From the NCBI GenBank assembly GCA_018821245.1, contig JAHJMO010000022.1, forward strand, positions 1 to 55,106: a stretch of DNA of 55,106 nucleotides, in the 5' to 3' direction. The notes below the pieces were generated by a model, which saw only the letters and a list, made by a program, of their open reading frames with translations, made no database searches and was not told the origin of the DNA. Below are positions 35,774 through 44,747 of the stretch, one piece after another. The translations under genes were made by a program, and so were the position numbers. Position 1 is the first letter of the stretch, and every line of letters begins with the position of its first letter. This DNA is from Patescibacteria group bacterium (GTDB lineage Bacteria; Patescibacteriota; Microgenomatia; UBA10105; UBA927).

Positions 35774-36382
35774 ATGCCCGACCCTGCTCTCACGACCCAA
35801 AACCACCAGCCGCAGAAAAAGACAGCAATACTTAAGTGGGTGGGCAAACTCAAACAGCCCAAGGTCTTTATCCCCCTCTCTATCTTCCTTATTATATATA
35901 TAGCCCTCAACATCTGGGTGTACTTCTCCGGCACCATAGGCTCGTGGGGCCGGCTTGACAAAGCTCCTCCTGCTCCCACTGCTCCCCCCACTCCTACTCA
36001 CAGGCCTCCCATCACCCCCAAACCGCTTCCCTCCGGCCGGCAGGAATACACGCTCAGCCATAGTTCAACCGTCAAAGGCCCGAAACCGCTAAAAGTCATT
36101 GTCGACCCGCTGACTCCTGACTCTAATCAAACCCAAACATTTACCGTTACCATTAAAAATGATTCACCTGTAACTTCTGCTAAAGTCAATGTGATAACGG
36201 ATAATAAAAAAGTGACGTATGCCCTTACGCTGATCTCCGGTACTGCCCAAGATGGCACGTGGCAGGGATCGTGGAAATTACAAGATACCTATATCTATGA
36301 TTATTTCCTGCAATTTGATTTTCAAAGCACAACCGGTAATTACATTGAGGGATTACGTTTCCGGCAGACGCCAAAATTATGA
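35774..36382 (+). CDS. Membrane-anchored protein with Pro-rich linker and Ig-like domain
   Basis: The start is placed at MPDPAL (35774), since the frame before it reads across the HTH-MNT operator and the preceding spacer. One membrane helix (FIPLSIFLIIYIALNIWVYF) follows a basic cytoplasmic tail, then a Pro/Thr-rich stalk (APPAPTAPPTPTHRPPITPK) and a beta-sandwich-like domain (QTFTVTIKNDSPVTSAKVNV). It overlaps the glycine-rich giant by ATGA at 36379-36382, so the two are probably co-produced at the cell surface. Function unknown. Confidence 0.7.
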   Translation: MPDPALTTQNHQPQKKTAILKWVGKLKQPKVFIPLSIFLIIYIALNIWVYFSGTIGSWGRLDKAPPAPTAPPTPTHRPPITPKPLPSGRQEYTLSHSSTVKGPKPLKVIVDPLTPDSNQTQTFTVTIKNDSPVTSAKVNVITDNKKVTYALTLISGTAQDGTWQGSWKLQDTYIYDYFLQFDFQSTTGNYIEGLRFRQTPKL

Positions 36383-39054
36383 AAAGCCTAAAAATTATTC
36401 TAGCCATTTTACTTTTCGGCAGTTTTTCGCTAAAACCGCAGGCCATTGCGCTAGCTGCTACTGTTACTGACTCTTTTACTGATACGACGAAACTTACTAC
36501 CGGTTCATCTTCAAATTACCAAGTCACCGGCGGACAACTGACTGTTCAAAACGTCGTCGATGTCGGCGACGGCGCCGACGGCGCCTGTACTGTTTCTGCC
36601 GCCACCAATATTAATACCGGCACTTGTGTGGGAAAAGCAACAGCTGACGGGGTCAATTTTTCTTCAACAGCTAATACCTCTGCCGCCAGCACAACAATTG
36701 TCCTCTCTTCTACTCCCACAGGACTTGCTGTTGGCGATGAGGTTTTAATTATCAACCTGCAGGGAACCGCCGCCAACAATGCCAATGTTGGCCAATACGA
36801 AATCAAAACGATTACTGCTATTAACACCGATACTCTAACTCTCAACAGTGCTTTAACCAATGGTTATGACGGTACTACTCAAAAAATCATGGTCCAGCGC
36901 GTCCCTAACTACACCAATGTCACGATTAACAGCGGCATTACCCTCACCGCTAATGCTTTTGACGGCACCAAGGGCGGCGTGGTGGCATTTAAGGCAAATG
37001 GAACAGTCACTGTTGATGGAACAATATCTGCAAGCAATCTTGGATATAGAGGCACTTCGACAAATCAGAGTGCAGGAGAATCTTTTTGCGGTTATAACGC
37101 TGGCAACGGAGGGTCAGGAGGAAATGTAGGATCTAACGGAACATGTGGAGCAGGCGGAGGCGGAAGCGCGTATGGAAATAGCGGTACTGCTAACGGAGGC
37201 GGTGGAGGTACCGGAGGAGCAGGCGGAGGCGGGGGAGGAGGAGGGGGATCGGGTAGATCCGTTGGTGGTGCTGGTGGCGGAGGCGCGTATGCTGTAGTTG
37301 CAACCGGAGGAACAGGTCAAAATATTGGAGTCAGTGGTTTAGGATCAACTGCTGGTGCAGGTGGCGCAGGAGTTGGTTCGGCTTGTGATGTATACACTTG
37401 CGGTACAGGAGGCGGGGGAGGAGGAGGAGCAATTTATGGAGTGGCAAATTTATCAAAACTATTTTTTGGTTCAGCTGGGGGTACTGGTGCGCCAGGAATC
37501 GGCGATTGTGGAGATGGTGGAAATGGAGGCGGGATTATATCTATTCAGGCTAACAGTTTGGCTGTAAGTGGCGCTATTAGAACAAATGGCGCTAATGGTC
37601 AATGCGGAGGACAAGACGCTGGTAATCCGGGTAACTATAATTCGGGTGGAGGAGGAGGAGGAGCAGGCGGTTCAATTAGATTGGTTTCGTCATCGTCTGT
37701 TCTGGGTAGCAACCTGGTAACATCAGCTGGTGGAAGTGGGGGACCGGGTTGTGGTGGATATGGTTATACTGGCGGTGCTGGAGGCGTTGGCCGGATTGCC
37801 GTCAGCGGGACTGTCACCGGCACGACCAGTCCCACTCATACGTCTTTGGCTGCCAGCGGCTATCAGACTTCTGCTGCTATTGTTTCTACAAATCTGCTTT
37901 CATTTTTATCCGTCGGCCCGATCAACTCATTTGTATACAACCTATCTTCACTACCCGCCGGCTCTTCTGCAACGGTTCAATTGAGCCGAGACGGCTCTAC
38001 CTGGAAAAATGCAGCAGGGACTCTTAACGGTACCAATTCCTTAATCCTGGGCAGCAATTCCATCAGTTTATCCAACACTCTTTGGTTTGGTTCAGCGTTC
38101 TATTATAAAATCGCTATTACTACGAATGGAACTACCGTTCCCACATTTGACGATATAACTGTTGATTATTCTGCTGACACATCCAACGCTCCTGCTTTAT
38201 CCGGTAATCATACAATTTATTCTAATACTTCGCTTACCAGTTATACCGACGGAGATAATGCGAGTAGGATAGTCAGCGGTGCAGATTCAGGAACAAGCAC
38301 TGGCACCACAAATTCCGCTGTATTAACGTTAGTAAATGGTATTTTGACAGTGAACGGTAATGAAACCGTGGTGACCGGAAGTTTTTCCTTGACCGGCGGC
38401 TCCATGGCAATTGCCAGCGGCGGCGTCTTAAAAATCGGTGCAACTCTGTGGGCACCTGATGCCGACGCTGACGGGTATCCTGATGTTATAAATAAAGTCT
38501 ATTACCGTTCCGGCACAACTCTAGCTAGCGCGCTTCGCCGAAACGCCATGACCACTCTTGGCACCGTCGACTGTAATTCTGCAAACGCATCCCAAACTGC
38601 TACCTGCTGTGGGGATGCCGATACGCCAAGTACAGTAGGAAGCCAGTTATATGGAACAACCTGCAAAAAGTGTGTAAGCGGTGTCCTTACAAGTCAGACG
38701 AATGTTCAAGATTTGTATAACCAGTGTACGCCCGGCACCTGTCAGACCGGCGGTGATTGTAACGGCAGTGGAAGTTGCACAACGGGTAATACTGCCTACG
38801 GCACCCAAGGTCTCAACTGCATCGCTGCCCACTACGTGTGCAACGGAGCGGGATCATGTATCGTCCCTCGATACAATGGTTGCGTTGCTATAAGCTCCAG
38901 TGGTCCGCTGGTAAGTACCCAGTGCGCGAATAGGGGAGGTACTTGCGTATGCGCAACTGTTCAATGGAGTTGCAGTGATCAATGCCAAGCATATGATTGC
39001 ACGCAAACTTATAGCCGAAACTATGCGTATTGCAATAATATGTGGGTGTATTAA
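36379..39054 (+). CDS. Glycine-rich exported surface protein
   Basis: An 891-residue protein with a signal peptide (KSLKIILAILLFGSFSL, cleavage near ALA). The first 200 residues carry the same block as the protein at 2-6265 (DEVLIINLQGT, YDGTTQKIMVQRVPNYTNVT, GTISASNLGYRG). A Gly/Ser/Asn-rich tract covers about 225-480, with GRIAVSGTVTGTTSP after it. A beta-rich stretch follows, then a DADADGYPD calcium-type repeat and a Cys-rich end. No LamG domain is present. Such proteins may form adhesive or matrix fibres. The pairing with a membrane-anchored Ig-like protein suggests a displayed complex; this is inference. Confidence 0.8.
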   Translation: MKSLKIILAILLFGSFSLKPQAIALAATVTDSFTDTTKLTTGSSSNYQVTGGQLTVQNVVDVGDGADGACTVSAATNINTGTCVGKATADGVNFSSTANTSAASTTIVLSSTPTGLAVGDEVLIINLQGTAANNANVGQYEIKTITAINTDTLTLNSALTNGYDGTTQKIMVQRVPNYTNVTINSGITLTANAFDGTKGGVVAFKANGTVTVDGTISASNLGYRGTSTNQSAGESFCGYNAGNGGSGGNVGSNGTCGAGGGGSAYGNSGTANGGGGGTGGAGGGGGGGGGSGRSVGGAGGGGAYAVVATGGTGQNIGVSGLGSTAGAGGAGVGSACDVYTCGTGGGGGGGAIYGVANLSKLFFGSAGGTGAPGIGDCGDGGNGGGIISIQANSLAVSGAIRTNGANGQCGGQDAGNPGNYNSGGGGGGAGGSIRLVSSSSVLGSNLVTSAGGSGGPGCGGYGYTGGAGGVGRIAVSGTVTGTTSPTHTSLAASGYQTSAAIVSTNLLSFLSVGPINSFVYNLSSLPAGSSATVQLSRDGSTWKNAAGTLNGTNSLILGSNSISLSNTLWFGSAFYYKIAITTNGTTVPTFDDITVDYSADTSNAPALSGNHTIYSNTSLTSYTDGDNASRIVSGADSGTSTGTTNSAVLTLVNGILTVNGNETVVTGSFSLTGGSMAIASGGVLKIGATLWAPDADADGYPDVINKVYYRSGTTLASALRRNAMTTLGTVDCNSANASQTATCCGDADTPSTVGSQLYGTTCKKCVSGVLTSQTNVQDLYNQCTPGTCQTGGDCNGSGSCTTGNTAYGTQGLNCIAAHYVCNGAGSCIVPRYNGCVAISSSGPLVSTQCANRGGTCVCATVQWSCSDQCQAYDCTQTYSRNYAYCNNMWVY

Positions 39055-39066
39055 GTGTACCTTCCT

Positions 39067-39093
39067 ACTTTCCACCTTCCAGGTGGAATAGCT
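39067..39093 (+). repeat. Dispersed repeat R3, copy 3
   Basis: ACTTTCCACCTTCC then AGGTGGAATAGCT, directly after the glycine-rich gene; compare 8571-8598 and 9386-9412. Confidence 0.8.
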
Positions 39094-39134
39094 TCGCCGG
39101 GTACCGTCTGGCACCCGGCTTGGCCGCCTGTTGA

Positions 39135-39180
39135 CCTTGCAAGCCTGCCCGCCGACTGGAGGGGCCTGGCCTTTAAAGGT
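39135..39180 (+). repeat. Dispersed 46-bp repeat R2, copy 2
   Basis: Identical over 46 bases to 8521-8566. Here it follows the R3 copy, whereas at the first locus it precedes it. Confidence 0.85.
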
Positions 39181-39259
39181 ATAAATATCCTAAACCCGTC
39201 GGGTTGATTAGCTGACGGCAGGCAGGTCTCGTCGCGGAAGTAGTCTTCCTCTCTGTCAA

Positions 39260-40339
39260 TACCAAATAGAAATGTCCGCTTTTTCGCAAAGTAGAAATGT
39301 CCTCTTTTCATACATTTGTTACCAATATAACTATCGTCAGGTGGAGATTGACCGGGCTTTTGGGAACCACAGAAAATTTCTGGTTAAACTCCTCGATGAA
39401 TTTAGGGAGGAATCGGTTTCCCTCCTCCATGGATTTGATACCTTGCAATCGTAGCTCTTTGACCAAGCGATCCTGTAGCGTTTGATTTGCCTTTTCAACT
39501 CTCCCTTTGGCCTGAGGACTGTTGGCAAAGATGAGTTCGATTCCCAACTCCTCCATGGCGCGGCCAAACTGCGTTCTGCCGTTGCTGTCCTCAACTCGTG
39601 CGGTGAGGGCTTTGGTTGCGTTGACACGAAATACTCCGTGTCGGTCGACGTACAGCGCCAATGGCTTACCGCGTTTTTTCAGGTACTCCTTCGTTGCAGC
39701 AAAATATGCATTCGTGGTTTCACTTTTGGCAAACGCCAAATGGAGAAGTTTCCCTGTGGCGTCATCGATGTAGACAAGGAGCGTACACGACGGTCCACGG
39801 TTTTCAAACCAGGCGTGGGGTGATCCATCCACTTGGACGAGTTCTCCCTCGGCGGCTCTCCGGTCTCGAAGATCGTGGATGACGGGTATTGGCTGCCGCG
39901 TGGATGTCCAGAGACCAACCGTCATCATCGCATGTCGAAGCGTTTCCCTGGAATACGGGAACCCATGATGGTCTGTCAGTTTCTCATGGGCAAGCGTGAC
40001 ACTAAAATCGTGGTAGCGTTCCCTGACGGTAGCAATGGCACGGTCTAATATGACCGCTTCCGCCTGATTGTTGCTGGGGATTCCCCGGAGTTTATGAACG
40101 AGGCCACGTGTTCCCTCCCGGCGATATGTTTTGAGGAGTCGTCGGATCTGCCGAACGGATATCCCGAGAACATGTGCCGCTTTCTTCTGTTTCATGGCTT
40201 TTCGTTTCAGTTGGTCCAGAATACTTACCCGATTCACTTCTTTGACACTCATATGTAGATTTTCCATGTAACCCTCCATCCTTGATGACGACAATATCCA
40301 TCAAGTATGCGGGTCAAAAGCGGACATTTCTATATGGCA
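39260..40339. mobile_element. Insertion sequence, IS481/ISNCY-like, internally truncated
   Basis: Terminal inverted repeats share ATAGAAATGTCCGCTTTT exactly (39266-39283 and 40316-40333), and the match extends outward with mismatches. A further degenerate copy (TAGAAATGTCCTCTTTT) lies at about 39292-39308, inside the left end. The element is about 1.08 kb, short for its family, and no target duplication is obvious. The inner end-like copy and the abnormal transposase C-terminus point to a deletion near the left end. Confidence 0.75.
39308..40267 (-). CDS. DDE transposase, C-terminally truncated
   Basis: The start at 40267 follows GGAGGG at good spacing. A helix-turn-helix (KKAAHVLGISVRQIRRLLKTYR, a segment of the N-terminal region) precedes an integrase core with VQVDGSPH (first Asp), DDATGKLLH and a Glu in KGRVEKANQTLQ. 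This is the ISNCY/IS481-like group. After VVPKSPVNLH the sequence turns to unrelated LTIVILVTNV and stops. The family normally continues for 50 or more residues, so the protein is probably inactive or altered. Confidence 0.8.
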   Translation of the reverse strand: MENLHMSVKEVNRVSILDQLKRKAMKQKKAAHVLGISVRQIRRLLKTYRREGTRGLVHKLRGIPSNNQAEAVILDRAIATVRERYHDFSVTLAHEKLTDHHGFPYSRETLRHAMMTVGLWTSTRQPIPVIHDLRDRRAAEGELVQVDGSPHAWFENRGPSCTLLVYIDDATGKLLHLAFAKSETTNAYFAATKEYLKKRGKPLALYVDRHGVFRVNATKALTARVEDSNGRTQFGRAMEELGIELIFANSPQAKGRVEKANQTLQDRLVKELRLQGIKSMEEGNRFLPKFIEEFNQKFSVVPKSPVNLHLTIVILVTNV

Positions 40340-40385
40340 TAAATAGGATATTATCACTTTGCACTAACACACACTAAAGTCTCCA

Positions 40386-40414
40386 TTGACAATAGAAACT
40401 TATTATGTTATTAT
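40386..40414 (+). promoter_or_regulatory. Promoter of the second DUF4143-type ATPase
   Basis: TTGACA (40386-40391), 17 nt, TATTAT (40409-40414). The ATG at 40421 is 6 nt beyond the -10 box, so the message should begin at or near the start codon. Confidence 0.65.
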
Positions 40415-40420
40415 TCCGCT

Positions 40421-41689
40421 ATGGATGGAAACTTACTAAAATCTGTGCTCAAAGACCAGGCAGAGCGCTTTACCAAACAGGATCCCGGAGTTGAACGTGA
40501 GGCGCTCAAAAAGGTCAAATCACTGGCCGCCACACCGTTTACCGTCGTGGTATCGGGGTTACGGCGTGCGGGCAAGTCCACGCTTCTTCTGCAAATCGCC
40601 CAAACCATATACCGCGGGGACTGCTTCTTTGTAAACTTTGAAGACGAACGGCTCGCCGGGCTCGGGCTTCCTGATTTAGATACGGTGCACCAAGGTCTGA
40701 TTGAGCTTTTTGGCGAGAAAAAGACCTTCCTCCTTGACGAAATCCAAACCGTTCCGGAATGGGAGCGGTTTGCCCGCCGTCTCGTGGATGAAGGGAACAA
40801 GCTCTACATCGCCGGCTCCAACGTCAGACTCCTAGACCGAGAGTTGGGCGCGCTGCTTACCGGCAGATATGTACCAATAGCGCTGTTTCCCTTTTCATTC
40901 CGCGAGTTCCTCCGGTTTAAGAAAGAGTCGACGGAATATCCGGACGTGCTCACTACTATTCAACAGGCAATACTTCTTCGACACCTGAATGATTACTTGA
41001 CCCACGGGGGAATCCCTGATCACCTCAAATACCCCACGGCCCAGTGGCCGAAAACCGTCTATTCAGACGTCTTATATCGGGACATCGCCGCACGACACAA
41101 CATTAATGAAACGAGGGCGTTACGGGAACTTTCTTTTTACCTTCTCAGCACTATCTCCCAACCCACATCATTTAATAAAGTCAAAGAGTTGGTCAAATTA
41201 GGAAGCGTCACGACGGTCAAAGAGTACGTCGACTTTCTTGCGTCTGCGTGGCTTTTCTTCATCACCACGTGTTATTCGCCATCGGTCAAAAAGCAACAAA
41301 TTGCCCCGAAGAAAGTCTACTGCGTAGACACGGGGTTAGTGAATGCCGTGGCGTTTTCTGCCTCTCCAAACCGCGGTCCGCTCTTGGAAAACCTGGCATT
41401 CCTCGAACTCAAACGGAGGGTCGGCGACCTCTATTATTACAAAACCAGCCGGAGCCGCGAGGTTGATTTTTACGCACCAAAAGAACGCCTACTCGTTCAG
41501 GTGTGCCAAACAATGAATAGCCCGGAAACTGCCCAGCGGGAAATCACTGCCCTAGAGGAGGCTATCCAAGAAACTGGTATCCGTCGGGGCGTCATCCTCA
41601 CCGGAGATTTCACTCAAAAGTCGCTTCAGAAAAAAACACAAACTATCGATATTATACCGATGGTACAATGGCTTCTCCAGTATGACTAA
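40421..41689 (+). CDS. AAA ATPase with C-terminal DUF4143-like domain
   Basis: A 422-residue protein with Walker A GLRRAGKST (46-54), Walker B TFLLDEIQ (about 102-109) and a GSNVRL sensor-like region. A C-terminal part contains VYCVDTGLVNAV, GPLLENLAFLELKRR and REVDFY, the DUF4143/restriction-like region. Family role is poorly known. It lies between an insertion sequence and toxin-antitoxin genes, overlaps the next gene by 8 nt, and has a likely leaderless promoter. It is much more GC-rich than the related gene at 6391-7638, so the two were probably acquired separately. Confidence 0.85.
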   Translation: MDGNLLKSVLKDQAERFTKQDPGVEREALKKVKSLAATPFTVVVSGLRRAGKSTLLLQIAQTIYRGDCFFVNFEDERLAGLGLPDLDTVHQGLIELFGEKKTFLLDEIQTVPEWERFARRLVDEGNKLYIAGSNVRLLDRELGALLTGRYVPIALFPFSFREFLRFKKESTEYPDVLTTIQQAILLRHLNDYLTHGGIPDHLKYPTAQWPKTVYSDVLYRDIAARHNINETRALRELSFYLLSTISQPTSFNKVKELVKLGSVTTVKEYVDFLASAWLFFITTCYSPSVKKQQIAPKKVYCVDTGLVNAVAFSASPNRGPLLENLAFLELKRRVGDLYYYKTSRSREVDFYAPKERLLVQVCQTMNSPETAQREITALEEAIQETGIRRGVILTGDFTQKSLQKKTQTIDIIPMVQWLLQYD

Positions 41690-41993
41690 ACGCAAACCCT
41701 ACAAAGAACCAGTGTTCCTTTTTACCTCATGCTCACTGCGTTTTGCCGCGTGGGCTGGGTGGTATTCAGCCTTCGGAGATAAGAAGAAAACGGAACAGTG
41801 GTGCCACCAAGCACATGGTGAATGGATCAAGGAGTTGGCTTCCGGCAGAAGATTTTCTTTTGCCGGCCGGTACAACTATGACCTCTACGAGTACATCGAG
41901 CCAAAAGTTTTGGCCACATTGATCAATACGTTTTTCCGTGATGTAAAGCGCGAGATCAAAAAAGGAAAAGCGGTCAAAACAGGCAGTAATTGA
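41682..41993 (+). CDS. Hypothetical protein, 103 aa
   Basis: Not recognised. The protein is basic and soluble with a Trp-rich N-terminal half (FAAWAGWYSAFGDKKKTEQW) and a helical, Lys-rich end. Its ATG lies within the last codons of the ATPase gene (8-nt overlap), so it is probably translated with it and may act with it. Confidence 0.6.
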   Translation: MTKRKPYKEPVFLFTSCSLRFAAWAGWYSAFGDKKKTEQWCHQAHGEWIKELASGRRFSFAGRYNYDLYEYIEPKVLATLINTFFRDVKREIKKGKAVKTGSN

Positions 41994-42063
41994 GAGTCCG
42001 ACCCTAAATATCACTCGAAAATTTCCTGAACAACTTGACTCTTGAAGATTAAATACTATATAC

Positions 42064-42127
42064 AATGTCCAGGGAACATCCCTGTACATGTCATTTTCTT
42101 CCATTCCTGCAATACGCGCTCCCGGTT
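42064..42127 (+). repeat. Dispersed repeat R1, copy 2
   Basis: It shares GGAACATCCCTGTACATGTC and the following pyrimidine-rich stretch with 7945-8003. It lies after the second DUF4143 ATPase operon and before abiEi. Confidence 0.7.
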
Positions 42128-42213
42128 TTTTCAGTTCAGATGAAGTTTATTCTTGACAAAGCGAATAATATGTCTTACCATTAATTCACATATTTAACAT
42201 TTCTGTTTAAATA

Positions 42214-42789
42214 ATGAATTTCCAACAAGTAGAACAACAACTCAAACGACACAACCTCGAGGTCTTTACGACCCAGGAATTCATCAATATTTTGGGAATA
42301 AGGCGAGATGTTGCAGCTGTTAAATTGACACGGTATAAACAAGCGGGATATCTCATAAGCCCCCGAAGAAGCGTGTATTATCTGGCCAACGAGGTAGAGG
42401 ATAAATACAAAATAGCCAACAAAATCTATTCGCCATCGTATGTTTCACTCGACAGCGCCCTTTCCAAATACGATCTTATCCCAGAAACCGTCTATACCAT
42501 CACTTCCGTTACTACCAAAGCGACGAGAGAATTTACCGATGATCAGACAGTCTATCGATATTACCGAATCAAAAAAGAAGCCTTTACCGGATATCATAAA
42601 GAGGGAGATACACTCTGGGCCGATCCGGAAAAGGCAGTCGTAGACTATCTATACTTTGTGGCTCAAGGCAAAAGAGAGTTGAATGACAGATTACATATAA
42701 AAAAAATAGATAAAAGTAAAGTGTTATCGTACGCAAAATGTTTTAACGATAAACGCTTAAATACACTCATTGCTCATGTTTTTAAATAA
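42214..42789 (+). CDS. abiEi: AbiEi-like antitoxin
   Basis: A 191-residue protein with an N-terminal winged helix (FTTQEFINILGIRRDVAAVKL) and the AbiEi body (YLISPRRSVYYLAN, SPSYVSLDSALSKYDLIPE, TLWADPEKAVVDYLY). AbiEi represses its own operon and counters the AbiEii nucleotidyltransferase without direct binding (type IV system). The stop is 1 nt before the AbiEii start. Confidence 0.88.
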   Translation: MNFQQVEQQLKRHNLEVFTTQEFINILGIRRDVAAVKLTRYKQAGYLISPRRSVYYLANEVEDKYKIANKIYSPSYVSLDSALSKYDLIPETVYTITSVTTKATREFTDDQTVYRYYRIKKEAFTGYHKEGDTLWADPEKAVVDYLYFVAQGKRELNDRLHIKKIDKSKVLSYAKCFNDKRLNTLIAHVFK

Positions 42790-42790
42790 T

Positions 42791-43513
42791 ATGTTGACAA
42801 AAGAACAACTATTTCTCATTCAAAACAAGTTTCAAACACTCAAAGAAAATGTGCTGCGTGAGTATGTCCAACATCTTTTTTTATCATCATTATATCGGAC
42901 GAATGGTTCTGAGAAAATTCTTTTTAAGGGTGGAACTGCGTATAGAATCGCCTACAAAAGTCCACGTTTTTCGGAAGATCTGGATTTTTCAGTTAATGGA
43001 ACGACAATCGAAGATATCGAAAATATACTAATGAGTGTTTTGGAAGACTTGTCCAATAATGGAATCGTTTGTGAGATTGAAGAATCAAAAAAAACGACGG
43101 GTGGCTATTTAGCCAAATTATATACGGCGCTCCAAGGAGAAAAAGTACCGATTTCTCTCCAAATTTCGTTAAGACAAAAAATGGAGAAAGATCATGATAT
43201 TATTGATATTATCAACGAATATGTTCCCACATACACAGCTCTCCTTTTACCTAAAGACGATATGATCGATGAAAAAATCCAAGCAGCGTTAACGAGGAGC
43301 AAACCCAGAGATTTTTATGATATCTATTTTCTTCTAAAAAATGGCTTCTTGACTTCTACCCAAAAAAATCAACTGATACAGGTAAAACGCGTACTTTCCA
43401 AAAAAACCATCAGATTTACCGATGAATTATCACATTTTTTGCCCAGGAGTATGAAAACAGTGGCCGATAGCTTTCCTGAACCCCTTTTGGCTGAATTGGA
43501 TAAGTATTTTTAA
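42791..43513 (+). CDS. abiEii: AbiEii-like nucleotidyltransferase toxin
   Basis: About 240 residues from MLTKEQ at 42791, chosen for its coupling to abiEi. Motifs are LFKGGTAYRIAY, FSEDLDFS (metal-binding Asp pair) and the second half SKPRDFYDIYFLL. Toxins of this family transfer nucleotides to tRNA acceptor ends and stop growth. The stop runs straight into a fragment of a glycine-rich surface-protein gene. Confidence 0.88.
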   Translation: MLTKEQLFLIQNKFQTLKENVLREYVQHLFLSSLYRTNGSEKILFKGGTAYRIAYKSPRFSEDLDFSVNGTTIEDIENILMSVLEDLSNNGIVCEIEESKKTTGGYLAKLYTALQGEKVPISLQISLRQKMEKDHDIIDIINEYVPTYTALLLPKDDMIDEKIQAALTRSKPRDFYDIYFLLKNGFLTSTQKNQLIQVKRVLSKKTIRFTDELSHFLPRSMKTVADSFPEPLLAELDKYF

Positions 43514-43580
43514 TTGCATCGCCGTCAGCGGTACGGCCACCGGCACGACCTCCACTACATTCACCCAGCTCTATTTCTCT
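43514..43580 (+). pseudogene. Fragment of a glycine-rich surface-protein gene
   Basis: Codons starting right after the abiEii stop read CIAVSGTATGTTSTTF, matching RIAVSGTVTGTTSPTH of the protein at 36379-39054. No start codon or continuation is present. The toxin operon therefore sits beside, or within, a former member of the surface-protein family. Confidence 0.6.
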
Positions 43581-43636
43581 CTTTCAAAAAATTTTCCCCT
43601 CTTCACTCAACAGATAGCATGACTTACAATAAAAGT

Positions 43637-44079
43637 ATGTCCAAGTCCGAGAAACGGCTTGTTCTTCTTAACCGGCTCATTTTTGTCTTGTCCATTCTTG
43701 GCGTCGCTACGGCAACATATGTTCTTCAGGGGTGGCTTCGCAAGGCCGTTATCATATGCCCGACCGGCGGATGCGAGGCAGTCAGCAAAAACGCAGTAAG
43801 CTACCCCTTGGGTATTCCCGTCCCCGCCATCGGCCTGGCCGGCTATTCTTTTCTTGCCATTCTTGCCTTTCTTCGTTCTCTTTCTATCAACCATGAACTC
43901 AAAACTAAGCTGCTAACTGCCATGTTGGGCATGGCAATCTTCGGCGTCTGTTTCGTCACTTGGTTTACGTACTTAGAATTTTTTGTCATCAGGCTGTCTG
44001 CACGTGGTGCGCTGTGTCAACTATAAACATGGTTATAGTATTTATACTGGTTATAACAAGTTATCGTTTGCAGAAATGA
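43637..44079 (+). pseudogene. VKOR-family disulfide oxidoreductase, frameshifted before the active site
   Basis: From MSKSEKRL (43637), four membrane helices with the first Cys pair (CPTGGCEAVSKN) and the loop Ser. At about 43991 the frame reads RLSARGALCQL and stops. Adding one A restores IKAVCTWCAVSTI with the catalytic CxxC and one more helix, and this frame ends at 44079 overlapping the next start codon as ATGA. TACAAT at 43625-43630 lies 6 nt before the ATG. VKOR enzymes re-oxidise DsbA. Either the gene is newly broken or one base is missing from the assembly. Confidence 0.75.
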
Positions 44080-44699
44080 AGTTGACTTTCGAATCTAAAT
44101 TACTTCTGGGCATCCTACTGATAACTTCCACTGTTATCGCTCTGGCGGTTATCATCATGTCCCGGCCAGCCAAACCTCTTGCGAGAGAGGATCTTGTCAC
44201 AACAAACACGCACGCCAAAGGAAATCCAGAGGCCGCCGTCTGGCTTGTTGAGTTTTCCGACTTCCAGTGCCCTGCCTGCGGAGCGTTTGAGTCTGCGGTC
44301 GAAGAATTGATAAAAAACTACCCCGATACGCTATTGTTTGCCTACCGCCACTACCCTCTCCCCTCCCATCCTATGGCTGAACCAGCGGCGCGCGCGGCAG
44401 AAGCCGCAGCTCTCCAGGGAAAATACTGGGAGATGCACAGCTTTTTATTTGCCAACCAATCAGATTTGTCTGAAGCCGAATTTATCCGATTGGCCCAATC
44501 GCTCACATTAGACCTGTCAAAACTTGAGAAAGACATGAAGTCCCCAGAAGTCAAAAATACCATCGAACAAGACGTTGTTTACGGCGATAAAATCGGCATT
44601 TCCGCCACCCCTACGTTTTATCTCAACGGCGTCAAAATCAGCCCCAGCACTCCTGAAAAGTTGAAAAAAATGGTTGAAGATGAAATACTTAACAAATAG
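44076..44699 (+). CDS. DsbA-like thiol oxidase, membrane-anchored
   Basis: The ATG at 44076 overlaps the restored VKOR stop. An N-terminal anchor helix is followed by a thioredoxin fold with helical insert: DFQCPACGAF (C65, C68), YRHYPLPSHPMAEPAARAAEAA and cis-Pro SATPTFYLNG. It introduces disulfides into exported proteins, which suits the Cys-rich surface proteins in the window. It pairs with VKOR as in many Gram-positive and CPR genomes. Confidence 0.9.
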   Translation: MKLTFESKLLLGILLITSTVIALAVIIMSRPAKPLAREDLVTTNTHAKGNPEAAVWLVEFSDFQCPACGAFESAVEELIKNYPDTLLFAYRHYPLPSHPMAEPAARAAEAAALQGKYWEMHSFLFANQSDLSEAEFIRLAQSLTLDLSKLEKDMKSPEVKNTIEQDVVYGDKIGISATPTFYLNGVKISPSTPEKLKKMVEDEILNK

Positions 44700-44708
44700 A
44701 GACACTAA

Positions 44709-44726
44709 TCCCGATTAAATCGGGAA
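44709..44726. repeat. GC palindrome TCCCGATTAAATCGGGA
   Basis: A small hairpin between the DsbA-like gene and the SDR gene, of the dispersed CCCGAT/ATCGGG type. Confidence 0.6.
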
Positions 44727-44747
44727 AGAGTTTCTAAAGGAGGTTCT

